Assembly: GCA_036986155.1 (NCBI GenBank)
Contig: BTRA01000017.1
Span: 1-34,168 of the forward strand
Reading direction: 5' to 3'
DNA from: JACZXQ01 sp036986155
Lineage (GTDB): Bacteria > Gemmatimonadota > Gemmatimonadetes > Longimicrobiales > Gaopeijiaceae
Length of the DNA: 34,168 bases
Position 1 is the first letter of the stretch; every line of letters starts with the position of its first letter. This document shows positions 1 through 7,796 of this stretch, piece by piece. The translations under genes and the position numbers were made by a program. The notes under the pieces were generated by a model that did no database searches, had not been told where the DNA came from, and worked only from the letters and a program-made list of their open reading frames with translations.

Positions 1-135
1 GAGGAGGCGCTGGCGTCGTCTGACGACGAGCCCGATGGCCGCCGGGCCCTCTTCGAGGGCTTTTCGGAGGGCAGCCCGCTCATCGGAGTCCTGAACAGAC
101 CGGTGATGACTCTACCGGTTACAGATGGGGCTTGA
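1..135 (+). CDS. possible 3' end of an upstream gene (unrecognised)
   Basis: Frame 1 is open from the window edge to a TGA at 133-135 and reads as 44 residues with normal high-GC codon use, ending in ...RPVMTLPVTDGA. The stretch is acidic at first (EEALASSDDEPDG). It is too short to recognise and has no start inside the window, so it may simply be a chance open frame. No other frame here looks better. Confidence 0.35.
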   Translation, partial: EEALASSDDEPDGRRALFEGFSEGSPLIGVLNRPVMTLPVTDGA

Positions 136-172
136 AGAGCAAGGGCCGTCCTGCCATATTCGGATAGGTAAT

Positions 173-187
173 CAAGAATGATTCTTG
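173..187. promoter_or_regulatory. 7-1-7 palindrome resembling a Fur/Zur-family operator
   Basis: The sequence CAAGAATGATTCTTG is a perfect inverted repeat with 7-base arms and a single central base, carrying the AAT-n-ATT core typical of Fur, Zur and PerR boxes. It lies in the otherwise featureless gap 136-292, about 105 bases before the ECF sigma start, in a locally AT-rich patch. The match is to architecture and core only, and no regulator gene of this family is in the window. Confidence 0.4.
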
Positions 188-292
188 TTAATAGTGATCG
201 TCAACTCGCGCGGGCCCGGATGCTGAGCTGCGGCTCGCTTTTTCTCCATTCGTGGCCACCGGCACGCCCGCGGACGGCTAAAGGGATGGTAT

Positions 293-916
293 ATGGGCCC
301 GTGCAAGGCTGAACCCGTCCTCGCCGAGGATCAGGCCCTAGGCGTACTTAGCGACGAACAATTGGTCACGGAGCACCTTGCTGGGCGCTATGGGGCGTTC
401 CAAGAGCTCTACGATCGGTATCAGTCCAGGCTGATCCATTTCATCACTCGCAAGACAGGCGATTCGGACCGCGCGCAAGACCTCGTGCAGGAGGCGTTCA
501 TCCGGGTCACTCGTCACCTCCACCGATTCGATACGTCCAAGAAGTTCTCGACTTGGGTCTACACGATCGCCGGCAACCTTTCCAAGAATGAGTTACGCAA
601 CCGGTCGCGAAGCCCCCTCATCCTGTTCCAACGTCTAACGAGCAACTGGGACGACGATCACCGGCCGATTCAGTTCGAGGACTACCGCATGCGGCCGGAT
701 GATCTCTATCGCAAGCGCTATTTACGACGGTTGGTCGAGGACACGGTGGAGGAGTTGCCCGAGCACCATCGCCTCGTCTTCCGTCTGCGCGAATTGGAAG
801 GGAAGAGCTATGAGGAGATCTCCGAGATCACCGGCGTAAACCTCGGCACGGTCAAGAGCAGACTGCACCGGGCGAGGAACTCGTTCGCCCAACGAATAGA
901 GTCCTTCCTGAACTAA
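293..916 (+). CDS. ECF-type RNA polymerase sigma factor (RpoE/SigW-like)
   Basis: An alternative sigma factor of the extracytoplasmic-function group, expected to direct RNA polymerase to a stress regulon. The 207-residue product has region 2 at about residues 38-105 (FQELYDRYQSRL, then QDLVQEAFIRV and FSTWVYTIAGN) and region 4 at about 150-203 (LPEHHRLVFRL, YEEISEITG, GTVKSRLHRAR). Regions 1.1 and 3 are absent, as expected for ECF. The ATG has AAGGG seven bases upstream; the ATG at 286 is out of frame. The linker between the domains is rather long and basic. No anti-sigma gene is adjacent; the next gene is a PspA-like protein, which recalls B. subtilis SigW control of pspA. A Fur-like palindrome lies upstream. 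The family is certain, the regulon is inference. Confidence 0.9.
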   Translation: MGPCKAEPVLAEDQALGVLSDEQLVTEHLAGRYGAFQELYDRYQSRLIHFITRKTGDSDRAQDLVQEAFIRVTRHLHRFDTSKKFSTWVYTIAGNLSKNELRNRSRSPLILFQRLTSNWDDDHRPIQFEDYRMRPDDLYRKRYLRRLVEDTVEELPEHHRLVFRLRELEGKSYEEISEITGVNLGTVKSRLHRARNSFAQRIESFLN

Positions 917-976
917 CCGCGTCCTACCCGTAGGGGCCGGCCCTGGCAAACTTTCGGGGCGATGGTACCTTAAGCC

Positions 977-1648
977 ATGTTTGAGAACCTGCGCCGTGCC
1001 TTCCACGAGGCCGTCGACAATTTCAAGGAAGAACTCGACCGCGACCACGTTCCCGAGGCCGTCGATCGACTCCTTCGGGGTATGAAGGACGAGACCGCCG
1101 ACGCGCAGGCTTACGTGCGCCGGCTTGAGTCCGAGATCGAGACCACACTCCGGAAGGTCGAAAAAGAAGCCAAGAGCGCTGCGACCTGCCGCCGGCGAGA
1201 GCGAATGGCTCGGGAGATTGCCGACGAGGAAACGGCCACCCTCGCTGAGGAGTATGCAGTAAAGCACGAGGAGCGCCATCGCGTTCTCGAGCAGAAGGCC
1301 GCCGTCCTCACCGAAGAGCTCACCGGTCGCCGGGCCGAGGTACAGGACATGCTGGCCGCAATCAAACAAGCGGCCAAGAACCGTGATACCCTCGCCGCAA
1401 GCGCTGGCCGTAATCAAGCGAGGAGCAGCCTCAGCGCCGCAGACGAACTCTTCGACCAGTTAGACCGGATGGAGACCGCGATCGAGCACGACGATGCGCG
1501 GCAACGTGCCGAACGTGACGTCGGCGACCTCGACTTCGGGACCAGCCCTGCCGATGACTCCGAGTTCGATGATCTCGGGTCGATGGATCCGGAAGCTGAG
1601 GCCGAAGCACGGCTTGAAGAGCTGAAGCGAAGGATGGGAAAGGACTAG
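977..1648 (+). CDS. PspA/IM30-like coiled-coil membrane-stress protein
   Basis: Predicted peripheral inner-membrane protein of the PspA/Vipp1 (ESCRT-III-like) family, which binds and stabilises stressed membranes. The 223 residues are almost wholly charged helix. The start MFENLRRAFHEAVDNF is amphipathic, followed by a long coiled coil to about residue 165. A LSAADELFDQLDRMETAIE segment corresponds to the PspA stretch before its tail, and the C-terminus EARLEELKRRMGKD matches the last helix of PspA. Length equals that of typical PspA (about 220). The ATG is fixed by an in-frame TAA at 971-973; no good Shine-Dalgarno is seen. It follows the ECF sigma gene by 60 bases and is probably under the same stress control. 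Sequence identity to PspA looks low, so a different coiled-coil family remains possible. Confidence 0.6.
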   Translation: MFENLRRAFHEAVDNFKEELDRDHVPEAVDRLLRGMKDETADAQAYVRRLESEIETTLRKVEKEAKSAATCRRRERMAREIADEETATLAEEYAVKHEERHRVLEQKAAVLTEELTGRRAEVQDMLAAIKQAAKNRDTLAASAGRNQARSSLSAADELFDQLDRMETAIEHDDARQRAERDVGDLDFGTSPADDSEFDDLGSMDPEAEAEARLEELKRRMGKD

Positions 1649-1661
1649 AGGCCTCGACCGC

Positions 1662-2171
1662 TCAATCCTTGTCGAGGCCGATCTCCCTGTAGAAGAGCAA
1701 TCCAGCGCACTCGCCGGCCAAAAAGAGCAGATCTTCACGACCCCCTCCCTGCAACGCTTCTCCGTTCGGGCCCCGCTCGTCGAGGACCATGTACCACTTT
1801 CGGCCCTCCCTCACACCGAGAAAAATCCCGATGCCCGTGGAGTTCTCCAATACGCTCGGCGCCTCCGACGTCTCGAGGTCGGCCACCAGATCGTAACTGA
1901 ATTCGACACGGGCCGGCTCGGCGGCGAGATCCAACACGAAGAACGAGGTCAGGACGCCGGGCGCCTCATCCACATCCTCCCAAACGAGACCGCCACGGGC
2001 GCCACCCACCAGATAAACCGACCGCCAAACCGGAAGGGCGAACCGCGAACGATCTCCATCGCCGCCCCAAACCGAGAAGCTGCCGCGCGACTCGTCAGCA
2101 TCGACACCGATGTCGGAGACCGCGTTCGAGCGATCGAGATACTTCGTGAGGTCAATGACGTCGTCGTCCAC
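1662..2171 (-). CDS. conserved-looking hypothetical protein, 169 aa
   Basis: I do not recognise this family. The GTG start at 2171 is the only candidate before an in-frame TAA a few codons upstream. The product is acidic and soluble, with no signal peptide or membrane segment. It looks like a mostly beta domain with alternating hydrophobic strands (RSVYLVGG, VLTSFFVLDL, ARVEFSYDLVADL, GIGIFLGVREGRKWYMVLDE) and a short amphipathic C-terminal helix. It is convergent with the PspA-like gene (13-base gap) and divergent from the small membrane protein at 2271. Codon use matches the neighbours, which argues for a real gene. Confidence 0.6.
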   Translation of the reverse strand: MDDDVIDLTKYLDRSNAVSDIGVDADESRGSFSVWGGDGDRSRFALPVWRSVYLVGGARGGLVWEDVDEAPGVLTSFFVLDLAAEPARVEFSYDLVADLETSEAPSVLENSTGIGIFLGVREGRKWYMVLDERGPNGEALQGGGREDLLFLAGECAGLLFYREIGLDKD

Positions 2172-2270
2172 ACCGAACGCTTAAGCCTTCCGTCGCCCCG
2201 CGTCAAACGGAGCCGCAGAATGCCAGCGGTAGCGGGCTTCCGGGCTCCGGCATAGATTTCGCGCGTTCTC

Positions 2271-2576
2271 GTGAAAGCACCGTACTACGAGTGGCTAATG
2301 GAAAACTGGATAGGCGTAGGCATCTGGATCGTCATGGGAGCGCTCGTGGGGATCGTCATGCGAGCCCTCGTGAAGCGGCCTGAAGAAGCTCCTGGCCATG
2401 TTGTTGTCATCATGGTCCTGGGCGCCTTCGCAGCTGTTATCGGAGGCATGCTGGGGGTTGGCCTCCTCGAATTCGACGAGCCGCTGGCCCTCAGCGTAGG
2501 CGGCACGGCCGGCGCGGCGATTTTCTCGGTGATGATGACGTTCGTCTACCGATGGGGAATTCGCGGCTTCACCTGA
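2271..2576 (+). CDS. GlsB/YeaQ/YmgE-family small membrane protein
   Basis: A 101-residue protein with three hydrophobic helices at about residues 13-34, 43-66 and 75-94. The glycine-rich pattern (GALVGIVMRALVKRP, LGAFAAVIGGMLGVG, GGTAGAAIFSVMM and a basic end) is that of the YeaQ/GlsB group, formerly called transglycosylase-associated proteins. These are general-stress inner-membrane proteins of uncertain function. The start given is GTG at 2271; the ATG at 2298 (MENWIGVG) would give a protein closer to the usual 80-90 residues and may be the true start, since neither has a clear Shine-Dalgarno. A strong hairpin at 2612-2645 follows the stop. Confidence 0.65.
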   Translation: MKAPYYEWLMENWIGVGIWIVMGALVGIVMRALVKRPEEAPGHVVVIMVLGAFAAVIGGMLGVGLLEFDEPLALSVGGTAGAAIFSVMMTFVYRWGIRGFT

Positions 2577-2611
2577 GTCGCTCCGACGTTCTTGGGAGCC
2601 GAATAAAGCGA

Positions 2612-2645
2612 GGGAGGCGTCGACCCGAGTGGGCCCGACGCCTCC
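2612..2645 (+). terminator. strong GC hairpin, possible terminator without U-tract
   Basis: GGAGGCGTCG at 2613-2622 pairs perfectly with CGACGCCTCC at 2636-2645, and CCC/GGG inside the loop can extend the structure. It lies 36 bases after the small membrane protein's stop. No T-run follows, so it is either a non-canonical terminator or a 3'-end stabilising structure. Nothing else is visible between 2646 and the M20 gene. Confidence 0.45.
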
Positions 2646-2854
2646 GCTCACCCATCCCGCAGATAGCTCCACGGGACCATCGAAGTGGCTCGCCGGAAAG
2701 GTGACCAACCTCTCTGACCGTGCGACTCAATGCGGTCTCGGCAAGAATCTGTTCAGTTTGGAGGTCGTTTCCCCTCCGCCCATCCCATCCACTTCTACTA
2801 GATATGACGCTCTAGACGCGAAAAAGGTTTCCTCGACTACGGAGTTCCCTCCAA

Positions 2855-4216
2855 ATGTCCGACGCACAGTCCATCATCGCCGAGTCACTCCCACTGTGGC
2901 GGGCGGAGCTCGACGAGTTCCTCCGCATCCCTTCGATCAGCGCCCGCTCCGAACACGACGGCGACACGCGGGCCGCGGCCGAGTGGCTGTGCGACAGGAT
3001 GCGGGCGGCCGGTCTCGAGACAGAGGTGATCGGTACACCGGGGCACCCGGTGGTCCTCGGGGAGTGGAGTGGAGCCGGGCCCGACGCCAAAACGGTGCTC
3101 ATCTACGGCCACTACGACGTCCAGCCCGTCGATCCACTGGATGAGTGGACGTCGGCCCCCTTCGAGCCCGAAGTCCGGGACGGAGCCCTATACGCCCGCG
3201 GCTCCGCAGACGACAAAGGGCAACTCTACCTCCACATCAAGGCCGCCGAGGCGCATCTGAAGGCGACCGGCTCCTTGCCGGTAAACCTGATCATTCTGGC
3301 CGAAGGGGAAGAAGAGGTCGGCTCGCCCAACCTCGTACCATTCGTGGAGGCCCACCGGCAACGCCTCGCAGCGGATGCGGTGATAATCTCTGACTCGTCC
3401 ATGTTCGCGCCCGGCCTACCCTCCTTGTTGTTCTCACTTCGGGGCTTGGCCTACTTCGAAGTCCACGTGCAAGGACCGGCGAGCGATCTACACTCGGGCG
3501 CCTACGGAGGCGCCGTCGTGAATCCGGCGAATGCACTGGCTCACATCATCAGCACGCTTCACGATCAAGACGGTCGGATCGCTATCGCCGGCTTCTATGA
3601 TGACGTTCTCGAATGGGACGAGGCTACGCGCCAAGCGATTCGCGAGCTTCCATTCGACCGCGACGACTTCCAAGCGTCCGTGGGCGCGTCAGCGCTAGGG
3701 GGAGAGATCGGCTACTCCGAGCTCGAGCGCCTCTGGACCCGACCCACGTGTGACGTAAACGGACTTCTATCCGGTTACACGGAGGAGGGCGCGAAGACGG
3801 TTCTTCCCGCCTACGCGATGGCCAAGATCAGCTTCCGGCTGGTGTCGGACCAGAATCCCGACCGGGTGCTCGAGCTCTTCCACGAGCACCTCGCACGCGT
3901 TACGCCGACAGGCGTTACAGTGAACGTGACGGAACTCCACGGCGGACATCCCTGGAAGGCTCAACTCGATGAGTCCCTGAAGTCTGCCGCCACGTCGGCC
4001 CTAGAGCGGGCGTTCGGTGCCCCACCGGTATTGGTCGGCGAGGGTGGGTCGATCCCCATCGTAGGCGAGTTCGAAAGAATCCTCGAGGCGCCGGCCTTAC
4101 TCATCGGCTTCTCGCATCCCGGGTGCAACCTGCACGCGCCGGACGAGTGGTTCCCGGTGGAGAACTTCGAGAAGGGGATTCGCGCGCTCGCCTATTTGTA
4201 CGAGGAACTAGCGTAG
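2855..4216 (+). CDS. M20-family metallopeptidase (dipeptidase, CNDP/DapE-like)
   Basis: Predicted cytosolic zinc-dependent dipeptidase or related amidohydrolase of the M20 family, 453 residues. All five metal ligands and the general base are present: H86 with D88 in GHYDVQP, D119 in RGSADDKG, E153-E154 in AEGEEEVG, the Asp in IISDSS, and the His in CNLHAPDEW near the C-terminus. The central lid/dimerisation domain spans roughly residues 195-340 (begins FEVHVQGPASDLHSGAYGG, with the conserved lid His). There is no signal peptide. The ATG has GGAG ten bases upstream. It is monocistronic and convergent with trpE (20-base gap). Substrate cannot be told; the closest familiar architecture is the carnosinase/dipeptidase subgroup. 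Confidence 0.9.
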   Translation: MSDAQSIIAESLPLWRAELDEFLRIPSISARSEHDGDTRAAAEWLCDRMRAAGLETEVIGTPGHPVVLGEWSGAGPDAKTVLIYGHYDVQPVDPLDEWTSAPFEPEVRDGALYARGSADDKGQLYLHIKAAEAHLKATGSLPVNLIILAEGEEEVGSPNLVPFVEAHRQRLAADAVIISDSSMFAPGLPSLLFSLRGLAYFEVHVQGPASDLHSGAYGGAVVNPANALAHIISTLHDQDGRIAIAGFYDDVLEWDEATRQAIRELPFDRDDFQASVGASALGGEIGYSELERLWTRPTCDVNGLLSGYTEEGAKTVLPAYAMAKISFRLVSDQNPDRVLELFHEHLARVTPTGVTVNVTELHGGHPWKAQLDESLKSAATSALERAFGAPPVLVGEGGSIPIVGEFERILEAPALLIGFSHPGCNLHAPDEWFPVENFEKGIRALAYLYEELA

Positions 4217-4236
4217 CTAGGCGCTGAAAGACCGCC

Positions 4237-5757
4237 TCAGCCTTCCGCGGGAGGAACCGCGGGAGGAAGCATGGCTCCGGCCCGTAGCAGCGCCCGGGCC
4301 TTGTTGAGCGTCTCCTTGTACTCAGTTCCCGGATCGGAGTCGGCCACGATACCCGCTCCGGCCTGCACGTAGGCCCGTGACCCCACGACGACGACAGTCC
4401 GGATGGTGATCGCAGTGTCCATGGACATACCACCCCAGCCGAAGTGCCCCACGGCGCCGGCGTAGGGTCCCCGGCGCACCGGCTCCAACTCGTCGATGAT
4501 CTCCATGGCTCGGATCTTGGGTGCACCCGAGACCGTGCCCGCCGGGAAACACGCGCGGAACACGTCCATAGCCGAGACCCCATCCCGGAGCTCGCCTTCG
4601 ACCTGGCTGACCAAGTGCATGACATGCGAGTAGCGCTCCACCACCATCAGCTCCGGCACCTCCACACTGCCGAACCTGGCCACCCGCCCGACGTCGCTCC
4701 GACCGAGGTCGACGAGCATGCGGTGCTCCGCAAGCTCCTTTTCGTCCGCGGCCAGCTCCGCCGCAAGCGTCCGATCCTGTTCGGGCGTCCCACCGCGCGG
4801 GCGCGTCCCGGCAATCGGCCGGACGGTGACCCTCCCGTCTTCGACCCGTACGAGCACCTCAGGGGAACTACCCACGAGCGACAGCCCGTCCAACTCCAGG
4901 AAGTAGAGGTACGGGGAGGGATTCAGGGACCTCAGAGCCCGATAGAGGCTGAATGGACTCGAGTGGAGCTCCATTCCAAGCCGCTGGCTCAGCACGACCT
5001 GAAACGCGTCTCCGGCTCGGATGTACTCGCGAATTCGCTCGACCGCAGCCTCGAATTCCTCCCGGGTCATGGTACTGGTGAACCCCGGGTCACTTTCGGG
5101 CTCCGGACCCAACGCGAGCGGGAGAGGCGCCCGGGACTCACCGAGCCGCTCGATGACCAGCCGGGTCTTCGCCGCCGCCCCGTCGTAGCGACGCCGGAGC
5201 TCGTCGGAGTCTAGCCGGGGCTCCACGTCAACCGTGGCGATCGCCTTTGCCCGGCCGAGCAGATTGTCGATCGCCACCACGATGTCGACGAACAAGAAAA
5301 GTGCGTCGGGCAAGCCGAGGTCGTCCTCCGGCCCGTCACCCAACCGCTCGACCTGGCGCACCACGTCGTAGGAGAAGTACCCTACTGCGCCACCCCACAG
5401 CCTTGGCAGCCCTGCATTGGGCGCCGGGGTCCGAGACTGAAGGCGCGCGTCGAAATCGGCCAAAGGATCGTCCGTTTCGATCTCCGTCCAGCCCGCTTCC
5501 GGCGTCCACCACTCGGCCCGTTGGCCGTGGAGGCGCCAGGCTGCGGCCGGCTCGCTGCCCAAGAAGGTATAGCGAGCCCATTGGTCTCCGCCGATGACGG
5601 ACTCGAGGAGGAAGCCGAACGGAGGGCGAGCAAGCTTGGCATACGCGGTGACAGCGGTATCGATATCGAATAGGAACTCCCGCCACACGGGGACGACGCC
5701 CACGCCCGGTTGTCGGGCGAGAGACTGAAACTCCTCGAAGGTGGGGTGAGTCTCCAT
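4237..5757 (-). CDS. trpE: anthranilate synthase component I
   Basis: Converts chorismate and ammonia (or glutamine with TrpG) to anthranilate, the first step of tryptophan synthesis. The 506-residue protein is full length. The feedback-binding LLES motif is at residues 50-53 with NPSPYLYF further on, so it should be tryptophan-inhibited. The catalytic half carries PIAGTRPRG, DEKELAEHRMLVDLGR, CFPAGTVSGAPK and YKETLNKARALL. These features favour TrpE over PabB. AGAGG lies just before the ATG. No trpG, trpD or other trp gene is adjacent, so the pathway is dispersed or the partner lies elsewhere. It diverges from the hydantoinase gene with only 44 bases between the starts. Confidence 0.95.
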   Translation of the reverse strand: METHPTFEEFQSLARQPGVGVVPVWREFLFDIDTAVTAYAKLARPPFGFLLESVIGGDQWARYTFLGSEPAAAWRLHGQRAEWWTPEAGWTEIETDDPLADFDARLQSRTPAPNAGLPRLWGGAVGYFSYDVVRQVERLGDGPEDDLGLPDALFLFVDIVVAIDNLLGRAKAIATVDVEPRLDSDELRRRYDGAAAKTRLVIERLGESRAPLPLALGPEPESDPGFTSTMTREEFEAAVERIREYIRAGDAFQVVLSQRLGMELHSSPFSLYRALRSLNPSPYLYFLELDGLSLVGSSPEVLVRVEDGRVTVRPIAGTRPRGGTPEQDRTLAAELAADEKELAEHRMLVDLGRSDVGRVARFGSVEVPELMVVERYSHVMHLVSQVEGELRDGVSAMDVFRACFPAGTVSGAPKIRAMEIIDELEPVRRGPYAGAVGHFGWGGMSMDTAITIRTVVVVGSRAYVQAGAGIVADSDPGTEYKETLNKARALLRAGAMLPPAVPPAEG

Positions 5758-5801
5758 GGATCCTCTAGGACGATGATGACTGTGCAGAGGGAAGACAACA
5801 T

Positions 5802-7784
5802 ATGAGGGAGGAAGACGAGGGGAAGGCTCTCGCCGTCCTGGCTGTGGATACCGGAGGAACGTTCACCGACGTGCTCTATCTCGATTCGGGCCGGCTGAAG
5901 TCATTGAAGATCCCATCGACCCCGGCCGATCCGGCGGAGGCGGTGCTGGCCGGAGCACGGGCTCTGGTAAGCGACGGCGCGTCCTACTTATTGATCCACG
6001 GATCTACTGTCGCGACGAACGCGCTGCTCGAGCGAAAGGGCGCGCGAGTGATTCTCGTGACCAACGAGGGCTTTCAGGACATTATCGAGATAGGGCGCCA
6101 GAATCGGCCCCAGTTGTACGCGCTGGTGGGGCACCGCCTACCACCCCTGGTTGCGCGAGGCGATCGCATCGGCATCCGGGGCCGCCTGGGACCGGCCGGC
6201 GAGGAGATCGAACCCGTGGATCAGGCCGAGCTGGACGGACTACCACAACGGGTGGCGGGGGCGGAGGCGCTGGCGGTGGCCCTGCTTCATTCATACGCCA
6301 ACGCCGAGCACGAGCGTCAGGTCGCGAAGGCACTCGCGGAGAGCGGTGTGCCCATATCCGTCTCGGCGGAACTACTGCCGGAGTACCGCGAGTACGAGCG
6401 CACCTCGACCACGGTAGTGAACGCCTACGTCGCGCCGCTCATGTCACGTTATCTGAACCGGTTGGACGCCGAAGCCGGCGCGGACCGTGTGCGGGTCATG
6501 GGATCCAACGGGGGCGCCTTTCCGGTGACGAGGGCAGTCAACGAACCCGTCCACACGGTGCTCTCCGGACCGGCAGGTGGGGTGGTCGGCGCGCTCACAT
6601 GGGCCAAGCGGGCCGGATTCGACAAGGTGATCTCATTCGACATGGGGGGGACATCTACGGACGTATCTCTTTGCCCGGGCGAACTGCTTTACACTCGAGA
6701 ACTCGAGATCGCCGGTCAGCCCGTGGCGATCCCAGTGATTGACATCCACACGGTGGGGGCCGGAGGCGGCTCGATTGCGCGGCTCGATCCGGGTGGGGCC
6801 CTGCGGGTGGGCCCACGATCCGCGGGCGCTGACCCGGGCCCGATCTGCTACGGCGGCGGGGGCACCGCCCTTACGGTTACTGACGCCCATGTTTGGCTTG
6901 GACGGCTCCCGTGTGAAGCCTTTCTCGGCGGCGAGATCACTTTGGACCGCGCCGCCATCGAGCCACACCTCGACGCCATCGCGCACGAACTCGGAATGTC
7001 GCTCGAAGACGCCGCCGAGGGCATCCTGGCCGTCGCGGTTGCGGCGATGGAGCGGGCGCTCCGTGTGATTTCTGTGGAACGGGGCTTCGACCCGTCGGAG
7101 TTCACTCTGGTGGCCTTTGGTGGTGCAGGCGCCTTGCACGCTGCCGAGCTGGCCCAGAGGCTTCAGGCTGCGCGAGCGGTGATTCCGCCCGATCCGGGAC
7201 TTCTGTCTGCCTATGGGATGTTGGCGGCCGCCGTTAGCCGGGAGGCCTCACGTACGGTGCTGCTCTCGACCGCCGACGAAGACTACGACTCACGCGTAAA
7301 GGTAACGCTGGACGATCTGACCACTCGGGCGCGATCTGCGCTCCTGGCCGAGGGAGTGCCCGAGGAGGCGGTCGACGTGGGCACCTGGATCGATGCCCGC
7401 TACGAAGGACAGAGCTTCGAGTTGAGGGTCCCGTCGGAAGACTGGCAGACAACGTTCCACCATGCACACGAGGTGCGCTACGGCTATTCTCGGCCCGAGA
7501 CGCCCCTAGAGGCCGTGACCCTGAGGGCGGTAGCCACAGCACCTGGCGCCCCACTCGAGGTCGAACGGATCGGGGCATCGGAAGGGCCGCCGGAGACCAC
7601 ATCGGCGAGCGTCCATGTAGGCGGTCGTTCCGTTGAGGCGGCGCAGGTGGAACGCCCCCTGCTGCGGGCCGGCCACCTAGTGGAAGGGCCTGCGATTATC
7701 ACGGAATACAGCGCTACCACCTGGGTGCCCGAAGGATGGACCGCTCGCGTCGACCAGCTAGGCAACCTTATCCTGACCGATTGA
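5802..7784 (+). CDS. hydantoinase/oxoprolinase subunit A (HyuA-like)
   Basis: ATP-dependent amidohydrolase subunit of the HyuA / 5-oxoprolinase N-terminal / acetone carboxylase beta group, acting on cyclic imides or lactams such as hydantoins or 5-oxoproline. The 660 residues include the N-terminal phosphate loop VDTGGTFTDV (about 15-24), HGSTVATNALLERKGA, the second ASKHA-type nucleotide motif FDMGGTSTDVSL, DIHTVGAGGGSIA, GPRSAGADPGPICYG, and FGGAGALHA. AGAGGGA sits nine bases before the ATG. The usual partner hyuB is not next to it: the following gene, 12 bases on, is a DUF2723 membrane protein. It is therefore an orphan A subunit; function could be independent or rely on a distant HyuB. 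Confidence 0.85.
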   Translation: MREEDEGKALAVLAVDTGGTFTDVLYLDSGRLKSLKIPSTPADPAEAVLAGARALVSDGASYLLIHGSTVATNALLERKGARVILVTNEGFQDIIEIGRQNRPQLYALVGHRLPPLVARGDRIGIRGRLGPAGEEIEPVDQAELDGLPQRVAGAEALAVALLHSYANAEHERQVAKALAESGVPISVSAELLPEYREYERTSTTVVNAYVAPLMSRYLNRLDAEAGADRVRVMGSNGGAFPVTRAVNEPVHTVLSGPAGGVVGALTWAKRAGFDKVISFDMGGTSTDVSLCPGELLYTRELEIAGQPVAIPVIDIHTVGAGGGSIARLDPGGALRVGPRSAGADPGPICYGGGGTALTVTDAHVWLGRLPCEAFLGGEITLDRAAIEPHLDAIAHELGMSLEDAAEGILAVAVAAMERALRVISVERGFDPSEFTLVAFGGAGALHAAELAQRLQAARAVIPPDPGLLSAYGMLAAAVSREASRTVLLSTADEDYDSRVKVTLDDLTTRARSALLAEGVPEEAVDVGTWIDARYEGQSFELRVPSEDWQTTFHHAHEVRYGYSRPETPLEAVTLRAVATAPGAPLEVERIGASEGPPETTSASVHVGGRSVEAAQVERPLLRAGHLVEGPAIITEYSATTWVPEGWTARVDQLGNLILTD

Positions 7785-7796
7785 GTATACGTTGCG

